In this document: positions 22,013 through 33,101 of the stretch, piece by piece
Numbering within the stretch: position 1 is the stretch's first letter
Layout of the letters: each line of letters starts with the position of its first letter
Origin: Nicotiana tabacum
Lineage: Eukaryota > Streptophyta > Magnoliopsida > Solanales > Solanaceae
Assembly (NCBI RefSeq): GCF_000715075.1
Contig: NC_134080.1
Coordinates: 71,951,291-72,015,290, forward strand
Direction of reading: 5' to 3'
Length of the DNA: 64,000 nucleotides
Notes under the pieces: model-generated
Database searches by the model: none
The model's input: only the letters and a program-made list of their open reading frames with translations
What the model was told of the DNA's origin: nothing
Translations under genes and position numbers: made by a program

Positions 22013-24840
22013 TCCTAAGAACGAGCCGGCCAAATGGACCCAAAAGCAATTTGCTAAGGATAATGTGATGAAGACTTGTGAAGGTTCTAGTAGTGTTGAT
22101 GCGGAACCTAGTGGCTAGGATGTCGAGCTTGGTGATTGGAAAGATTCTCCTTTCTTGGCCAGCCAGGGAAGAGTCTTGGTGGTTCATTTTGCTGTCATTT
22201 CTGTTGTCCGGGTTATTTCGGGGTTGTAATCCGGATATTGTCTAGTGACTCAAACCCTTCTATCCTTTTACTTTGACTAGTTTCTTTAGTCGTAGTAACT
22301 CATTTAGTGTTTGTATAGGTTTGTTTCAGGGTTGTACCCTAGTTTATTTTGCTTGTCTTTTTGTTCAAACACTTTCACCGTCTGTCTAATGTAATTTACT
22401 GTTTTCTGTTATTTCTAGTTATTTTTTAGTCCTCTTTTCCTTTTATAGTTATTTCTTGCTAATTCTAGTGACATGACATGCACACATAATTCTCAGCCTG
22501 GTTTTAAAAGTTAGTTTAGTCATGAAGCAATGAAGCAATTTTGAAGATGATAGGAACACTTGAGGGTAGTAAGTACAAATTTAGACATTTTGAGATCATT
22601 TGAAGCCCGAACCATGTGAAACTGGGGCAGATAATTTGGCAAGTTTATAGGGTGACAAGAATTCGTTAAGGGAGAGTGAATCCCAGATGATTTGAAGCAA
22701 GCAAATTTGAGTTCAAGTGCATCTCAAGTTACAGGATAAAGTCAAGGAAGTTTTCTCCGAATTGACAAAGGATATCCATTGTGAAGAGGGAATCACCAAA
22801 CGAGGGTTCTGTACTTGACAAGGCGCTAAAGAAAAGTGGAAGGCATATAAGTGATATCAATGCCGAAGCCGCAAAAGAAATATCGTGCATGATCTTCAAT
22901 TTTCATTTCAAGTTGCATGTGTTGTACTTAGCATTCTCAGAGATTGGGAGGCCCTCTTTCAGCTATCCCAAACACTTATAGCTTTCGATACCCATTTGAG
23001 CCTGTACTAATTTCTTTGACCTCCCTTCTTTTGGAGTCAAGTTAGAATCGTAAAAACAAAATTCATGTCCCCATAAGTTTATTTTAGAAAGTTCATTCCA
23101 AAAGGAAAATTCAAAAAAAGAAGAAGAGAAAAATAGAAAAAAAAGGAAAAACAAAAAGAGAAAAAAAAAGAAGAAAAAAGAAAAAAGAGAAAAAAAGAAA
23201 AAGGAAAATAGCAACAAAACGTATCTTTGTGAACTACGTTTGACCTGATTCTTGTCACCACAAGATATGCAGGCAGCCTTATGGTTCGGTCATACCAAAT
23301 AAAACATTTTCTAATCCCATGAAGTAGAGAGTGGGGTAGTCTTTCTTAGTAAAAAAAAAAGAAAAAAAAAAGAATCAAATTCCCTAGTTTTAGAAATTGG
23401 GGCAAAGTTTTTAGAATGGATTCCAAAAGTTGTAAATAAATTAACCTCGTTGTCTTAGTTATTTTGAGCTTTTATGATATCTTTTCTTTCTAACCCTGTC
23501 TAAAAGTCGTATTATAGTCCAAAAAAGACTTCCCAAATAATCTTTGATAGTGCCGAGTTTAGACATGCTAAGGGTATATGATGTTTTTACCATGGTTAAT
23601 GACTTGTCATCTGCAGAATCAGAGGAAATAAGAAGAAAAGAACAAATGAGAGAGTCTTATTTGTGAAAACCTTCACAGGCACTATAAGGCGATGGTGAGT
23701 TGAGAGAAAGAACAAATGAGAGAGGCGTGATGGTGAAAACCCTTCAGGCACTACAAGTCGAACAAGGATCATGAATTAGATAGAATAATCAGAGCATTGA
23801 AGCCAGTTTCACGATTTAGGGGTATAACAAGAGTTGAACATCAGACTTGCTTGACAGATTAGGCCACATGTGCATGTCATGGTCATTAGAGTTGGTATTC
23901 ACATCTGATAAGTTTCTACTTTGTATTTTTCTTGTTAGGAATCATCTCTTTCCATTGTCCTTTACTCTGTTCCTTTTATCTTGTTTACTTCCTCTTCCTG
24001 AGTCTGTTTGGTCAGAACAAGTGATAAATGACTTCAAAATTTTCCACCAGCTTTCCAATTGCACAAAACGGGATCTGGATAGCACATCAAAGTGGCATAA
24101 GTCAGGAAAGAGCAGCATATGCACTGAGTTGTTAATAATCAACGTGCTTTGGGATTCATATGAAATACAAAGGTTTGGTATATGTAAATTCATGAACAAT
24201 GCAACAGATAAAGGATGTTGGGTGAACGGATCAAAGGTATTTTTTGTGATAAGGTTGACATAGAAAGTGGTTAACCAATGACAAACAAGGTCTTCCAAGC
24301 AGAAATCAAAGTTATCATGGCAAGTGAAGGAGCAATAGACCTCAATGCCAAGGCAGTGGTTTAAGTCAGGAAAGAACAACATGCACACTGAGTGAGTGGA
24401 AATTGATGTGCTTTGGGATTCGTGTGAAACACAAAGGTTCAGTATATGTCAATGCATGAGCACAATGCAACAGATGAATGGTATTGGGTTTGAACGGATC
24501 AGAGGTATATTCCGTGATGAGGGTGACAAAGAAAGTGGTCAGTCAATAAACAGGCAAGGTCTTTCGAGTTAAAGTCGAAGTTATCATGGGAAGTGAAGGA
24601 GCAATCTCCCTTAAAGTCAAGGCCACAAACCATCCACCATGTTTAAACTCACAAGTTTTCGTTGTTCGAAGCAGAGACGAAGACTATGTCCAAATCAAAA
24701 CTTGGAAGCTTGAATTTTTCAAGTGATGTGCCCAAATTTTGTCAGCACAAAGGCGGCTTGAGAAGGGAAAAGAAAATTTGTTCGGTCTGCAAAAACCCTC
24801 CATAAGGAAAGCATGGTTCAGGGGCAAGGAATTTTATTCA
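22013..24840 (+). other. E1 3' region, first part (no pol)
   Basis: No retroviral enzyme motif is visible in any frame. There are A-rich purine runs at 23105-23215 and 23350-23375 (the phenylalanine-rich minus-strand frames here are their mirror), a third copy of the conserved motif block at 23232-23290 (GAACTACGTTTGACCTGATT), and pairs of diverged repeats around 23640-23770 and 24110-24600. The 138- and 148-codon overlapping frames at 23847-24388 have no recognised domain. Confidence 0.55.
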
Positions 24841-24847
24841 TTCTACA

Positions 24848-25185
24848 GAGATCCTCCAGGAGGAGAGCATGGCTCAGGTAAGTTCATTCTCGGTTTTTCA
24901 GGACCCTCCTGGATAATGTGATTTAATTTAAACTTTTCATAACCCTCTTGGATAATGGGATTTAATTTAAAATTTTCAGGGCCCTCCTGGATAATGGGAT
25001 TTAATTTTAAAAAGTGTTCAGGACCCTCCTGGACAATGGGACCTAGTTAAATTGCAAGACCTTCATAGATAAAAAGATTTAGCGTAAGTTCTACCTTTAG
25101 GAAATATAATTCAGCTTTAAAGTTATCACTCTTAAGATGAGATTTAATTTCAAGTTTTCAGGACCCTCCTGGATAATGGGATTTA
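24848..25185 (+). repeat. E1 3' UTR tandem array A (CAGGACCCTCCTGG units)
   Basis: About six irregular units of 40-60 bp reading CAGGACCCTCCTGGATAATG followed by GGGATTTAATTT. Each contains a 5-bp stem with a 3-nt loop, CAGGA-CCC-TCCTG; variants include CAGGGCCCTCCTGG and the near-palindrome TCCTCCAGGAGGA at about 24852. Confidence 0.8.
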
Positions 25186-25295
25186 GCTTTTAAATCCATA
25201 GAGATTTTGAGTGACATGATACGATTAACACTCATAGATGCGCCCAGATACCAAACTGGGGCAGAAAATTTCTTTTGTTTTGTCGGGTCAAGCTC

Positions 25296-26270
25296 AGCAA
25301 TCAGGCGCCCACCTGGAGAAAAAAAAGAAAATGGTTCAAGCTTTAGAGGAAAACAGTTTTAAGTAACAAGAAGATGGTTTGAGTGTCTACAATCAGGCGC
25401 CCACCTGGCAAACAAGGGAAAACAATTCAAGTTTCAGAGGAAAGGAATACAATTCAAATGTTGGTAATCAAGGGAAAGCAGTACGAGTGTTGGAAATCAG
25501 GAGCCTACTTGGAGAACAAAGGGAAAGCTGCAATGTTCAAAGGAAGACGGTTCAAGTTCAGCAATTAGGAGCCCACCTGGAGAACAAAGGGAAAGCAGTT
25601 CAAGTGTTAGAAATCAGGAGCCCACCTGGAGAACGAAGAAAAAGCAGTTCAAGTGTTGGAAATTAGGAGCCCACCTGGAGAATAAAGAGAAAGCATTTCA
25701 AGTGTTGGAAATCAGGAGCCCGCCTGGAGAGCAAAGGGAAAGCGGTTCAAGTTTGGCAATCAGGAGCCCACCTGGAGAACAAAGGGAAACGAGTCATGGG
25801 AAAAGCAGTACGAGTGTTGGAAATCAGGAGCCTACTTGGAGAACAAAGGGAAAGCTGCAATGTTCAAAGGAAGACGGTTCAAGTTCAGCAATTAGGAGCC
25901 CACCTGGAGAACAAAGGTAAAATGAGTCAAGTTTCGAGGGAAAAGCAGTACAAATGTTGGAAATCAGGAGCCCACCTGTAGAACAAAGGGAAATAGAGTC
26001 AAGTTTCGAGGGAAAATCAGTACAAGGGTTGGTAATCAGGCGCCCACCTAGAGAACAAAAGGAAAGTAGCAATGTTCATAGGAAGATGGTTCAAGTTCAG
26101 CAATCAGGTGCCCCCCTGGAGAACAAGGAAAAACAATTAAGTTTTGAGAAAAAACAGTGCAAGTATTGGCAATCAGGCACCCACCTGGAGAACAAGGAGA
26201 AGGCAATCCAAGTTTCGTAGGAAGACAGTTCAAATGTTGGCAACAGGCACCACCTGCAAAATAAGGGAAT
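25296..26270 (+). repeat. E1 3' UTR tandem array B (about 15 units)
   Basis: About fifteen copies of CAGGAGCCCACCTGGAGAAC or variants (CAGGCGCCCACCTGG, CAGGTGCCCCCCTGG), spaced mostly 49-75 bp by A-rich linkers (AAAGGGAAAGCAGTTCAAG). A longer block at about 25480-25590 is repeated almost exactly at 25810-25915, a higher-order duplication. The inverted flanks CAGG/CCTG can form a small hairpin. Frames such as 25379-25666 are by-products. Confidence 0.88.
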
Positions 26271-26926
26271 TCATTTCAGAATGCAATTCAAGTCAACAAC
26301 AAAAGAAGCCCGCGGCAAGAATGCGAGTCAACAGTCCGAGATGATCAATGAAAGTTAGTCACAATCCAGACTAAAAAAAGAAAAGCAAGAAGTGAAACCA
26401 AATGCAGAAGTAGAGAAAGATGTGAGCTGCTCAAGACATGACTGAAGTCACAAGCATGGTATGCCCGGTTTTGATCCGAAAAGCTGAAGAAGAATGAACT
26501 AGCACCTGCAGCTAACAAGCGCCAAGGTTCAAATTTAAAGTCTTCATGAAGAACCATTCAAGACTCAAGATCAAGCTTTAGAAGACTTATAGATAGGAAT
26601 CTTGTAACTCATAGTTGACATGCTTAGTTAGTCTTGTTCATTTTTATTCAGTTGGATGTAATAACAGGACCGCGGAGCGGAACCTCGACGGAATGACACC
26701 TCGATCTGCTCTCCACCTCGGTATACTCCATCATCTCGCTCACTTTTGAACTACACGTGACCTGATTCCTTTATAGACAAGGATATGTAGGCAGCTCAGA
26801 TACTAGGGCTCGGTCACATTCTCATTTCTTTTAGCTTTTGGTTTCTTTAAATAAGGGTCGGGTCAAAAAACCTGTCTAGTCGTTCTTTGTCTGAAAACTC
26901 TTCGCGTTTCCAGTCAAAGAGGCAGC
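26271..26926 (+). other. E1 3' end with conserved motif block and polypurine tract
   Basis: A fourth motif copy is at 26748-26815 (GAACTACACGTGACCTGATT, GGATATGTAGGCAGC, GGGCTCGGTCA). The sequence TCAAAGAGGCAGC at 26914-26926 directly before the 3' LTR is the best polypurine-tract candidate. Confidence 0.6.
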
Positions 26927-29242
26927 TGCAGACATGTGATTTTGACCCTCCCCAAGATTTTTTATATTTTAGCACGTAAATATTTAATTTAGGCCTAATA
27001 TTACTATTTCAACTAATTTTGACTCTTTTACTTTATTTTATTACAAGAAAATGAAAATTACAAAAAACTAGTTTCTTTAATATTTTGTAATCATTTTTAA
27101 TCTTGAAAAATACCAAAAATAATTTTGTTTTAATGGTCAGTCTCATTTTAATAATTATTTTTACTTAAGTAGGGCTAATTAATAATTTTGATAATATTTC
27201 TATAGATTTTTAGTTAATTAAGCTAATTTTAAGCAAAGCTAGTCATAAAGGCCCAAGTTTCTAGCCCATTCCTTGAGACCAATACCCTAAAACCCTAAAC
27301 CTATAAAAAAGGGCTAACCTAAAATGCCTAAAATCTATCAGGAAAAGACACAAAAAATACGCCTAACACTCAAAAGACCCTAGACCTAGGAGATTATTAG
27401 AATCAGTGCCGCTGACACCCACAAAACCCCACCCCTGACTTCGTCTTCTCCAAACGAACCCCCCGTTATTCATCTTCTTCAGCGGCATTCCAACATCCCT
27501 CCCCATTGGTTTCTTCTTCCTGTACACACCCTAAACTTCAACACCAACGACCCCTTTCTCCTTTAACACATCCAGCGACCATGGCTTGAACCGCACGACC
27601 AGCCTGACCCCTTCTTCTTCAAGTGGCGAACTCGCCAGAAAACGCACAAAACCAAATGCAAATCCCCACCTCCTTAACCAAAGAGCGCGACAGAAATAGC
27701 CATGAACATCTCCACCACCACCAGCCTATTTCAGCCAAGAAAGGCTATCTCTTCAGCTCTAAAAATGAGGGACCAAAAAGCTCCAACAAGACAGGAGATC
27801 TTTGGATCGATGTACCCATGAAAATATCTATTTTAATATCATGGATGTCTTCACGTTAAGATCAGTTCGTGCTTCTCTGTTTGAGTAAAAATCTGGTTTC
27901 AAAAAAATAGATTTCGTGTGAGATCCGTTCGGAGTTGACGGGCGGGGTTGCTGGTTCGAGGTTCGTCGTGGTCAAATTTGAGTTTGTCGTCAGTTAGTTG
28001 GTTTTATTGCTAATTTCCCATCGCTTATCATTAAGCTGTCAAACAATCATATTTCAGATTTGTTCAAGGTCTATTTCTCCCTTTTTCCTACTATTTTGCC
28101 TTAGTTCTATGTTTCTGTTGTGTTGATCTTTTAATTAAGGTTTCATTGTTGTTTGTGATATCTTTGTAGTGTTTGTGTACGTTTTCTTTGTTCTGATGAT
28201 ATAATGTTGTTGTCTAGTTGTTACTTGTATTTGAAATTGAATAGAACAGTAGATGGAAATTTGGATTTGGTTTGTGCTCAAAGGAAATTGACTGATTTCA
28301 AATAGCCATTTTTGTGGCCTTTTATTTAGAAATTGATTAGTTTTATCAAAATTAGACCCGCGGGTACAAAGTTTGAAAGGTCTTGCATGCATTTTGTTGA
28401 TCTTCTGAAGGATAAGTTTTATTCCATTGCTAAATCGTATATGGTAGTACTGAGTATTGGTGATAATTGTGAAGAAATGTTAAAGAGATAGCACATTAGT
28501 ATTTGTGGAATTCGATTGTGTTCGATTGTTATAGTTGAATACAAATCTCTGCTTTAAAGAAATTGAGGCGTGCCATTCACACAATTGAATCACATAGCCT
28601 ATGGCCCTCATATTAATTTTACAACTTAGTGTAGAAAGCACTTTGAATTCTCGTAGTTTGCTTTAGGCGCATTAATTAAATAAAGTGTCATAGCTATGGG
28701 TACGGTTCCCGTTACGTAGTTGTGACACACAATTTCTAAATCCGGGCGTGCATTTCATGTGACACGACTTTAATTCCCAATAATGTTTAATAAATAAATA
28801 TGTTGTGAACCGCGGGTGTATTTCATGTAGCGCGGTTTACGACTTGTTTTCAAAAGCGAATGAGTGTATGACGATTATGAATTTTCCTAAAAATATTAAA
28901 AGCGGCTAAAAAGTTAAAAGGGCATGTAGGTTTAAAATGTGTAGTTAAATCAGATAATTGAGCCAATAATAATAGTTGAGCGACCGTGCTAGAACCAAGG
29001 AACCCGGGAATGGCTAACACCTTCTCCCGGGTTAACAAAATTCCTTACCCGGATTTCTGTGTTTCACGGACCATAATTAGGGTCAAATTTCCTCGATTCG
29101 GGATTCTAAACTGGTGACTTGGGACACCATTAATTATCCCAAGTGACGAATCTAATCTTAAATAAATAATCCCGTTTCGATTGTCACTTAAATTGGAAAA
29201 AACTCCCTTATACCCTTCGGGTGGTAAAAAGGAGGTGTGACA
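26927..29242 (+). repeat. E1 3' LTR
   Basis: Starts TGCAGACATGTG and ends GGTGTGACA, matching 1171-3478. The TATA box (about 27301-27310) is intact. Followed directly by the TSD ACTAA at 29243-29247. Confidence 0.9.
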
Positions 29243-29247
29243 ACTAA

Positions 29248-30563
29248 CACCTGCTAGCATCATATTTTCTTCTCCTGCTTTGTATAACTAAAGTGAAATA
29301 GAAGATTATTCCTAAACCCCTCACTATCTGACCCTATTCTACGGTCGCATACTATCCTTTGGTTTTCTAAACTATGTGCATAAATCACACTTATGGAATT
29401 CATCTGTCTTAAACAATATTAGAATATCTAACCCCAAACTTTCTATATAATACAAAATCATATAATACTATAAACATCCGCGGTAAATACTTAGTCACAT
29501 AACTTAAGGGCAATTGTCATATCCTTTATCTCACAATAATAGCTGCTTCTTATAGCAACTTACTAACGTGGTACTTTCTAGTTCTAATACGAATAAATCT
29601 AAACAACTTAAAATCATTCCCTGAAATTCACTATTGGCTGCTCTTGGTTCGCACTGCATACATCGTATCTTCTAGTCATTTGCATGAGTTGTATGAATCA
29701 CATCTTTGGTAATAACAAATATTTCTGACTCTTAGGTATTTTGCTCTTAGGCTCTTTTCTGTCCAAAACTATAATGATCAATGTTAGGGTCTGACATCTG
29801 AACTATCATCATCCAACTTGTGGCTCCATTTCCAAAAATTAAAAGAAATTGTTCTCTGAGGTAAAACACATACGATTACCATACACAAACTAATCCTTCA
29901 GAGTATACTATTATATGATAAATCACTTACTGCACCATCCGGCAATTCTTGGGTCTTAATCAGGACCTAAAATATGCAAAGATTTAGCTATAACCATTGT
30001 TACTTACCTTTTCTTTGAGAACCCATATGCATCTTTGTATACTCATAAGTCACCAGAAATTTTGATACACTAAAAATGGGATATTTGGTAAACATATAAC
30101 TTAATACTGGCGTATTGAATAACCATAAATTTGCTAACTGAAAGATTGTATAACTGGTAACTGAGGTAAACTAATAGCCATAAGACATGATAACTGCTTT
30201 TGTACTTTTGATAAGGTTATGCTTTAATCTGTCCTACTATCCATTGCATCCCACTTTTAACACTCTCTCAAGTCTCATATTTACCAAGTTGTACTCCATA
30301 ATTATACCCCAATGGGCAATTATCCTCTCTAGGACCATAGGTTTCTCCCGCGTGTCGCTTGGGCATCCAATATGTTTGGAATTCGATAGGAAGAGAAGAT
30401 TACCTATTTCTCTAAGCTTCATGTCACGATCTAGAGTAGAAAGAAATGAGACAATTCTCGATGTCTTGGTAGTTAACCATTTATATAAGTGGCCGACATA
30501 CACATATAAAGGAAACTCCACTTGACACAGATTCATAGAATCCCTAAGGCTCTTGAACCTAGT
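29248..30563 (-). other. E4 leader and gag region, degenerate
   Basis: This continues the E4 internal region beyond the E1 insertion point. From its position after the primer site (minus strand) it should contain leader and gag. I found no zinc knuckle or capsid block. The opposing frames at 30187-30525 and 30237-30653 show no known domain. The E4 internal region totals only about 2.5 kb to integrase, so a good part of gag-pol is deleted. Confidence 0.45.
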
Positions 30564-30575
30564 GCTCTGATACCA
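30564..30575 (-). promoter_or_regulatory. E4 primer binding site (iMet type)
   Basis: In element sense TGGTATCAGAGC, a perfect 12-base iMet complement, follows the LTR after 5 bases. Confidence 0.85.
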
Positions 30576-31084
30576 AGATTTGTCATGCCCCAAACCTGGG
30601 CCTTGACGTAACACGACACTCGGTGCCTGACTACATGTGACCGAGCGAACCAACTGGCTGGCTGAATCAACATGTTATATCATAACATACTGAATGCGAT
30701 AGATAAACTAACACATGTTGATATACTAAAAGTCTGGATGATACAAATCAGAGTGCGGAAATACTAATATAATTCTGAAACATATTTGCATCCAACATAG
30801 CTTAACATGAAAAGCCTGAGACTCTCTCTAACTGTTACTCTAGTCTATAAAGCCTCTAATGAAGTACTGAAAATATTGACTGTTTGGAAATACTGAAGAC
30901 TATAAGATAATTATAATTCCCCGAAAGAACTGGGGATTACCAAACAGCTGATACGAGAGTCCTACCGCTCTGAATCGCCAACCTGTAAATCATTACCTGC
31001 ATTGTGAGATGTAGGCCCCGGGCAAAAGGGATGTCAGTACATTTGAATTGCACTGGTATGTAAAGCAACTAAAAGAAAGAGTTA

Positions 31085-31275
31085 TAAATGCTGAAACTGA
31101 AACTAAGCTGATAACTGAGAATTGATAATTGATAACTAAAATGATAACTATTGAAACTGAAACTGAAATGATAACCGATAGCTAATAAATGATAGCTGAT
31201 AACTGAAATGTTAACTAATAACTGATAACTGAAATGATAACTGATAACTGATAACTGAAACGATAACTGACAACT
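31085..31275 (-). repeat. Simple tandem repeat (GATAACTGAAA-like) in E4 LTR
   Basis: Irregular repeats of ACTGATAACTGAAATGATA with an 8- to 15-bp period on the plus strand. Confidence 0.85.
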
Positions 31276-31344
31276 AAACTGATCAAAGGAAGTAAGGATA
31301 TGAATACTCCCTCTTCTGAATGATGAACAACCTGTTTATCTAAA

Positions 31345-31545
31345 TAAGTTACGGCCTCAGGCCCAATATATATGTGCATAAGCTACGGCCTCAGGCCTAA
31401 GTATACGTATACATAACTATGGCCTCAGGCCCAAAAATGCATAAAGCATAAACTACGGCCTCAGGCCCAAACATGCATAAAGCATAAACTACGGCCTCAG
31501 GCCCAAGTATGCATAAAACATATAAACTACGGTCTTAAGCCCAAA
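31345..31545 (-). repeat. Hairpin tandem array in E4 LTR (6 units)
   Basis: Six units of about 34-38 bp, each with ACGGCCTCAGGCCCAA on the plus strand: GGCC stems with a 3-nt loop. Cores are at 31353, 31388, 31421, 31458 and 31493; the sixth (31531, GGTCTTAAGCC) is decayed. Downstream of the TATA-like box and upstream of the primer site in element sense. Confidence 0.88.
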
Positions 31546-33084
31546 TACATGTGTTCAACATTTAGGAACTGAGAATCATACTGCAATACATGATACTAAA
31601 ATGTTGAATCACACTAAGTTACATAATACTAAAATACTTAATAGGACTAGACTGAGACATGTATTCTTGAACTGATTATGAACACTGAAACTTTAACTAT
31701 TTATGACATGCTGAGTAAGCTATACTGAGACTCAGGGACATCAAAACTAAGTCTATATTGAATACGAACTGAGCTCACAATGTTCAAATTAAAAGTCATG
31801 AACGAGTTATGAAGCTAGAGAATAGAGGTTCTGCAATTATTCAAGGAATTGAGCTTAACTATATTTCTGAGGCAATTAATAACGTTGTAAAAGAAACGTG
31901 GTATAGGGAGAATCATTAACATTCCCAAACATAGATAGTTAGCCTCACATACCTTAACTTCCTACTCTTGAGCGTAATATAACATTCGCCAACCCTTTCA
32001 ACTTTAATTTATATCAATACAAGTCAAAAGGATTCCATATTAGCAATAATTCTCATGTTTTGGTCATTTAAGCATTTTCTCAAATACTTGGTGACATAAA
32101 GCTTCATAATCCTTATTAATAGTGTCTCTACACCCAATAACCCATTATGTTGTTCCTAGATAAATTCTAAAGTCTCAAATGGTTATAATCAACATCATTC
32201 TTTATCACCCCTAAGGTAAGCAATACCCATAACCAATAATCAACAATCAACAAACCAAACCTATAATTTGTTCCTGCTTTTTTATCTAAACCATTAACTC
32301 ATATCTTATGAACTAGAGTCTATAATCATTAATCCAATGCTAGAATCAATTAGAGGGTGAAGATATTACCTTTTTGACGTTTAATCTTCTTGAATTCGAG
32401 TTCCAGGGTTCCTTCTCTGAACAATGATGTCCTAATCAAATATCTAATGATATGGAGGGTTTACCCATGTTAATAAGATGTTGAGAAATTAAAATTAACT
32501 TAGAATCACCATTAGATCTTACCTTAAGTGGTGGAAGGACCCTTAAGGAGTTAGGTTTTTGAGAGTTCCCATTTCTAGAGCAAGTTTTTATGTTTTGGGG
32601 CTGTGGAGGACGAAATATGGCTTTAAAACAACCCCCTACGAGCGTGCCCATGCACATGAAGACCTTACTACGCTACTGACCGCGCAAAATGGCAGTAACA
32701 CTGCCTCAAAAGATGCACGGCCGCGCTAGGGGCGCGCTACAGGGCGCATATATCGCATACTGTTCTGTAAAATATGCATAACCTTTTGCGCAAAGATCTG
32801 TTCAAGCTCTATATTATATCGTTGGAAAGATATTTCAAAGGTCTAAAACTTTCAAGCTTTGAGTTTTCCTAAATTCCTTACACATTTTCACTAAACCCTA
32901 CTGGAAGATAGATCTTCTACAAACTTAGTCGCTTTTGTCAAATCTTATGCACCTCACTTTCCATCTTGATTTCGAAACAACTATTTTACCCATAATCATC
33001 TTGATGGGACTTCACATGTCCAAAATATAACCTTACTACTCCTTTAACTCATTCATACCTAAGCCAAATTTACGGGGTATTACA

Positions 33085-33101
33085 CGTCCGATCGTTTTGA
33101 G
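33085..33101. other. Gap between E4 and E6
   Basis: Seventeen bases between the E4 LTR end and the probable E6 LTR end. CGTCC at 33085-33089 would be the E4 TSD and TTGAG at 33097-33101 the E6 TSD; neither partner is in the window. Confidence 0.4.

Larger units (their letters stand above)
1171..29242 (+). mobile_element. E1: Tat/Ogre-like LTR retrotransposon with gag but no pol
   Basis: Two LTRs of about 2.3 kb (1171-3478 and 26927-29242), a 5-bp TSD, a primer site and a purine-rich tract before the 3' LTR define a complete element. Removing the 14.3-kb nested insertion leaves about 13.8 kb. The gag at 20317-22012 has the Tat/Ogre hallmark blocks (KLPKFNLYEGRGDPVA, AALEWHTRQD). Between gag and the 3' LTR there are 4.9 kb with no protease, RT, RNase H or integrase, only A-rich tracts, tandem repeats and conserved UTR motifs. 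It would have depended on enzymes from a relative such as E6. The two LTRs differ by roughly 4% over the first 400 bases aligned by eye, so it is not very recent. Confidence 0.88.
30581..33084 (-). repeat. E4 5' LTR
   Basis: A 2.5-kb LTR bounded by TGTCATGCCC and TATTACA next to the iMet primer site. In element sense it carries a CG-rich cluster (32770-32641), a weak TATA-like TGTTTTAAAG (32621-32630), a hairpin array (31541-31353) and a simple GATAACTGAAA-type repeat (31275-31085). The partner LTR is outside the window to the left, so the right boundary rests on the TG..CA ends only. Confidence 0.8.

Noticed and set aside
22963..23261. Phenylalanine-rich minus-strand frames that look like membrane proteins
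   Set aside because: They are the reverse of GA/A-rich purine runs.
23847..24388. Overlapping 138- and 148-codon frames as possible host genes
   Set aside because: No start context, domain or intron structure supports them, and they lie within E1 in an area containing diverged internal repeats.
25296..26270. CRISPR-like spaced repeats
   Set aside because: This is plant DNA; spacers are themselves repetitive, unit spacing is irregular, and the array is a 3' UTR tandem repeat of a retrotransposon.
30187..30653. Opposed 112- and 138-codon frames near the E4 primer site
   Set aside because: The minus-strand frame begins inside the LTR and runs through the primer site; no gag motif is seen, so it is treated as leader DNA.
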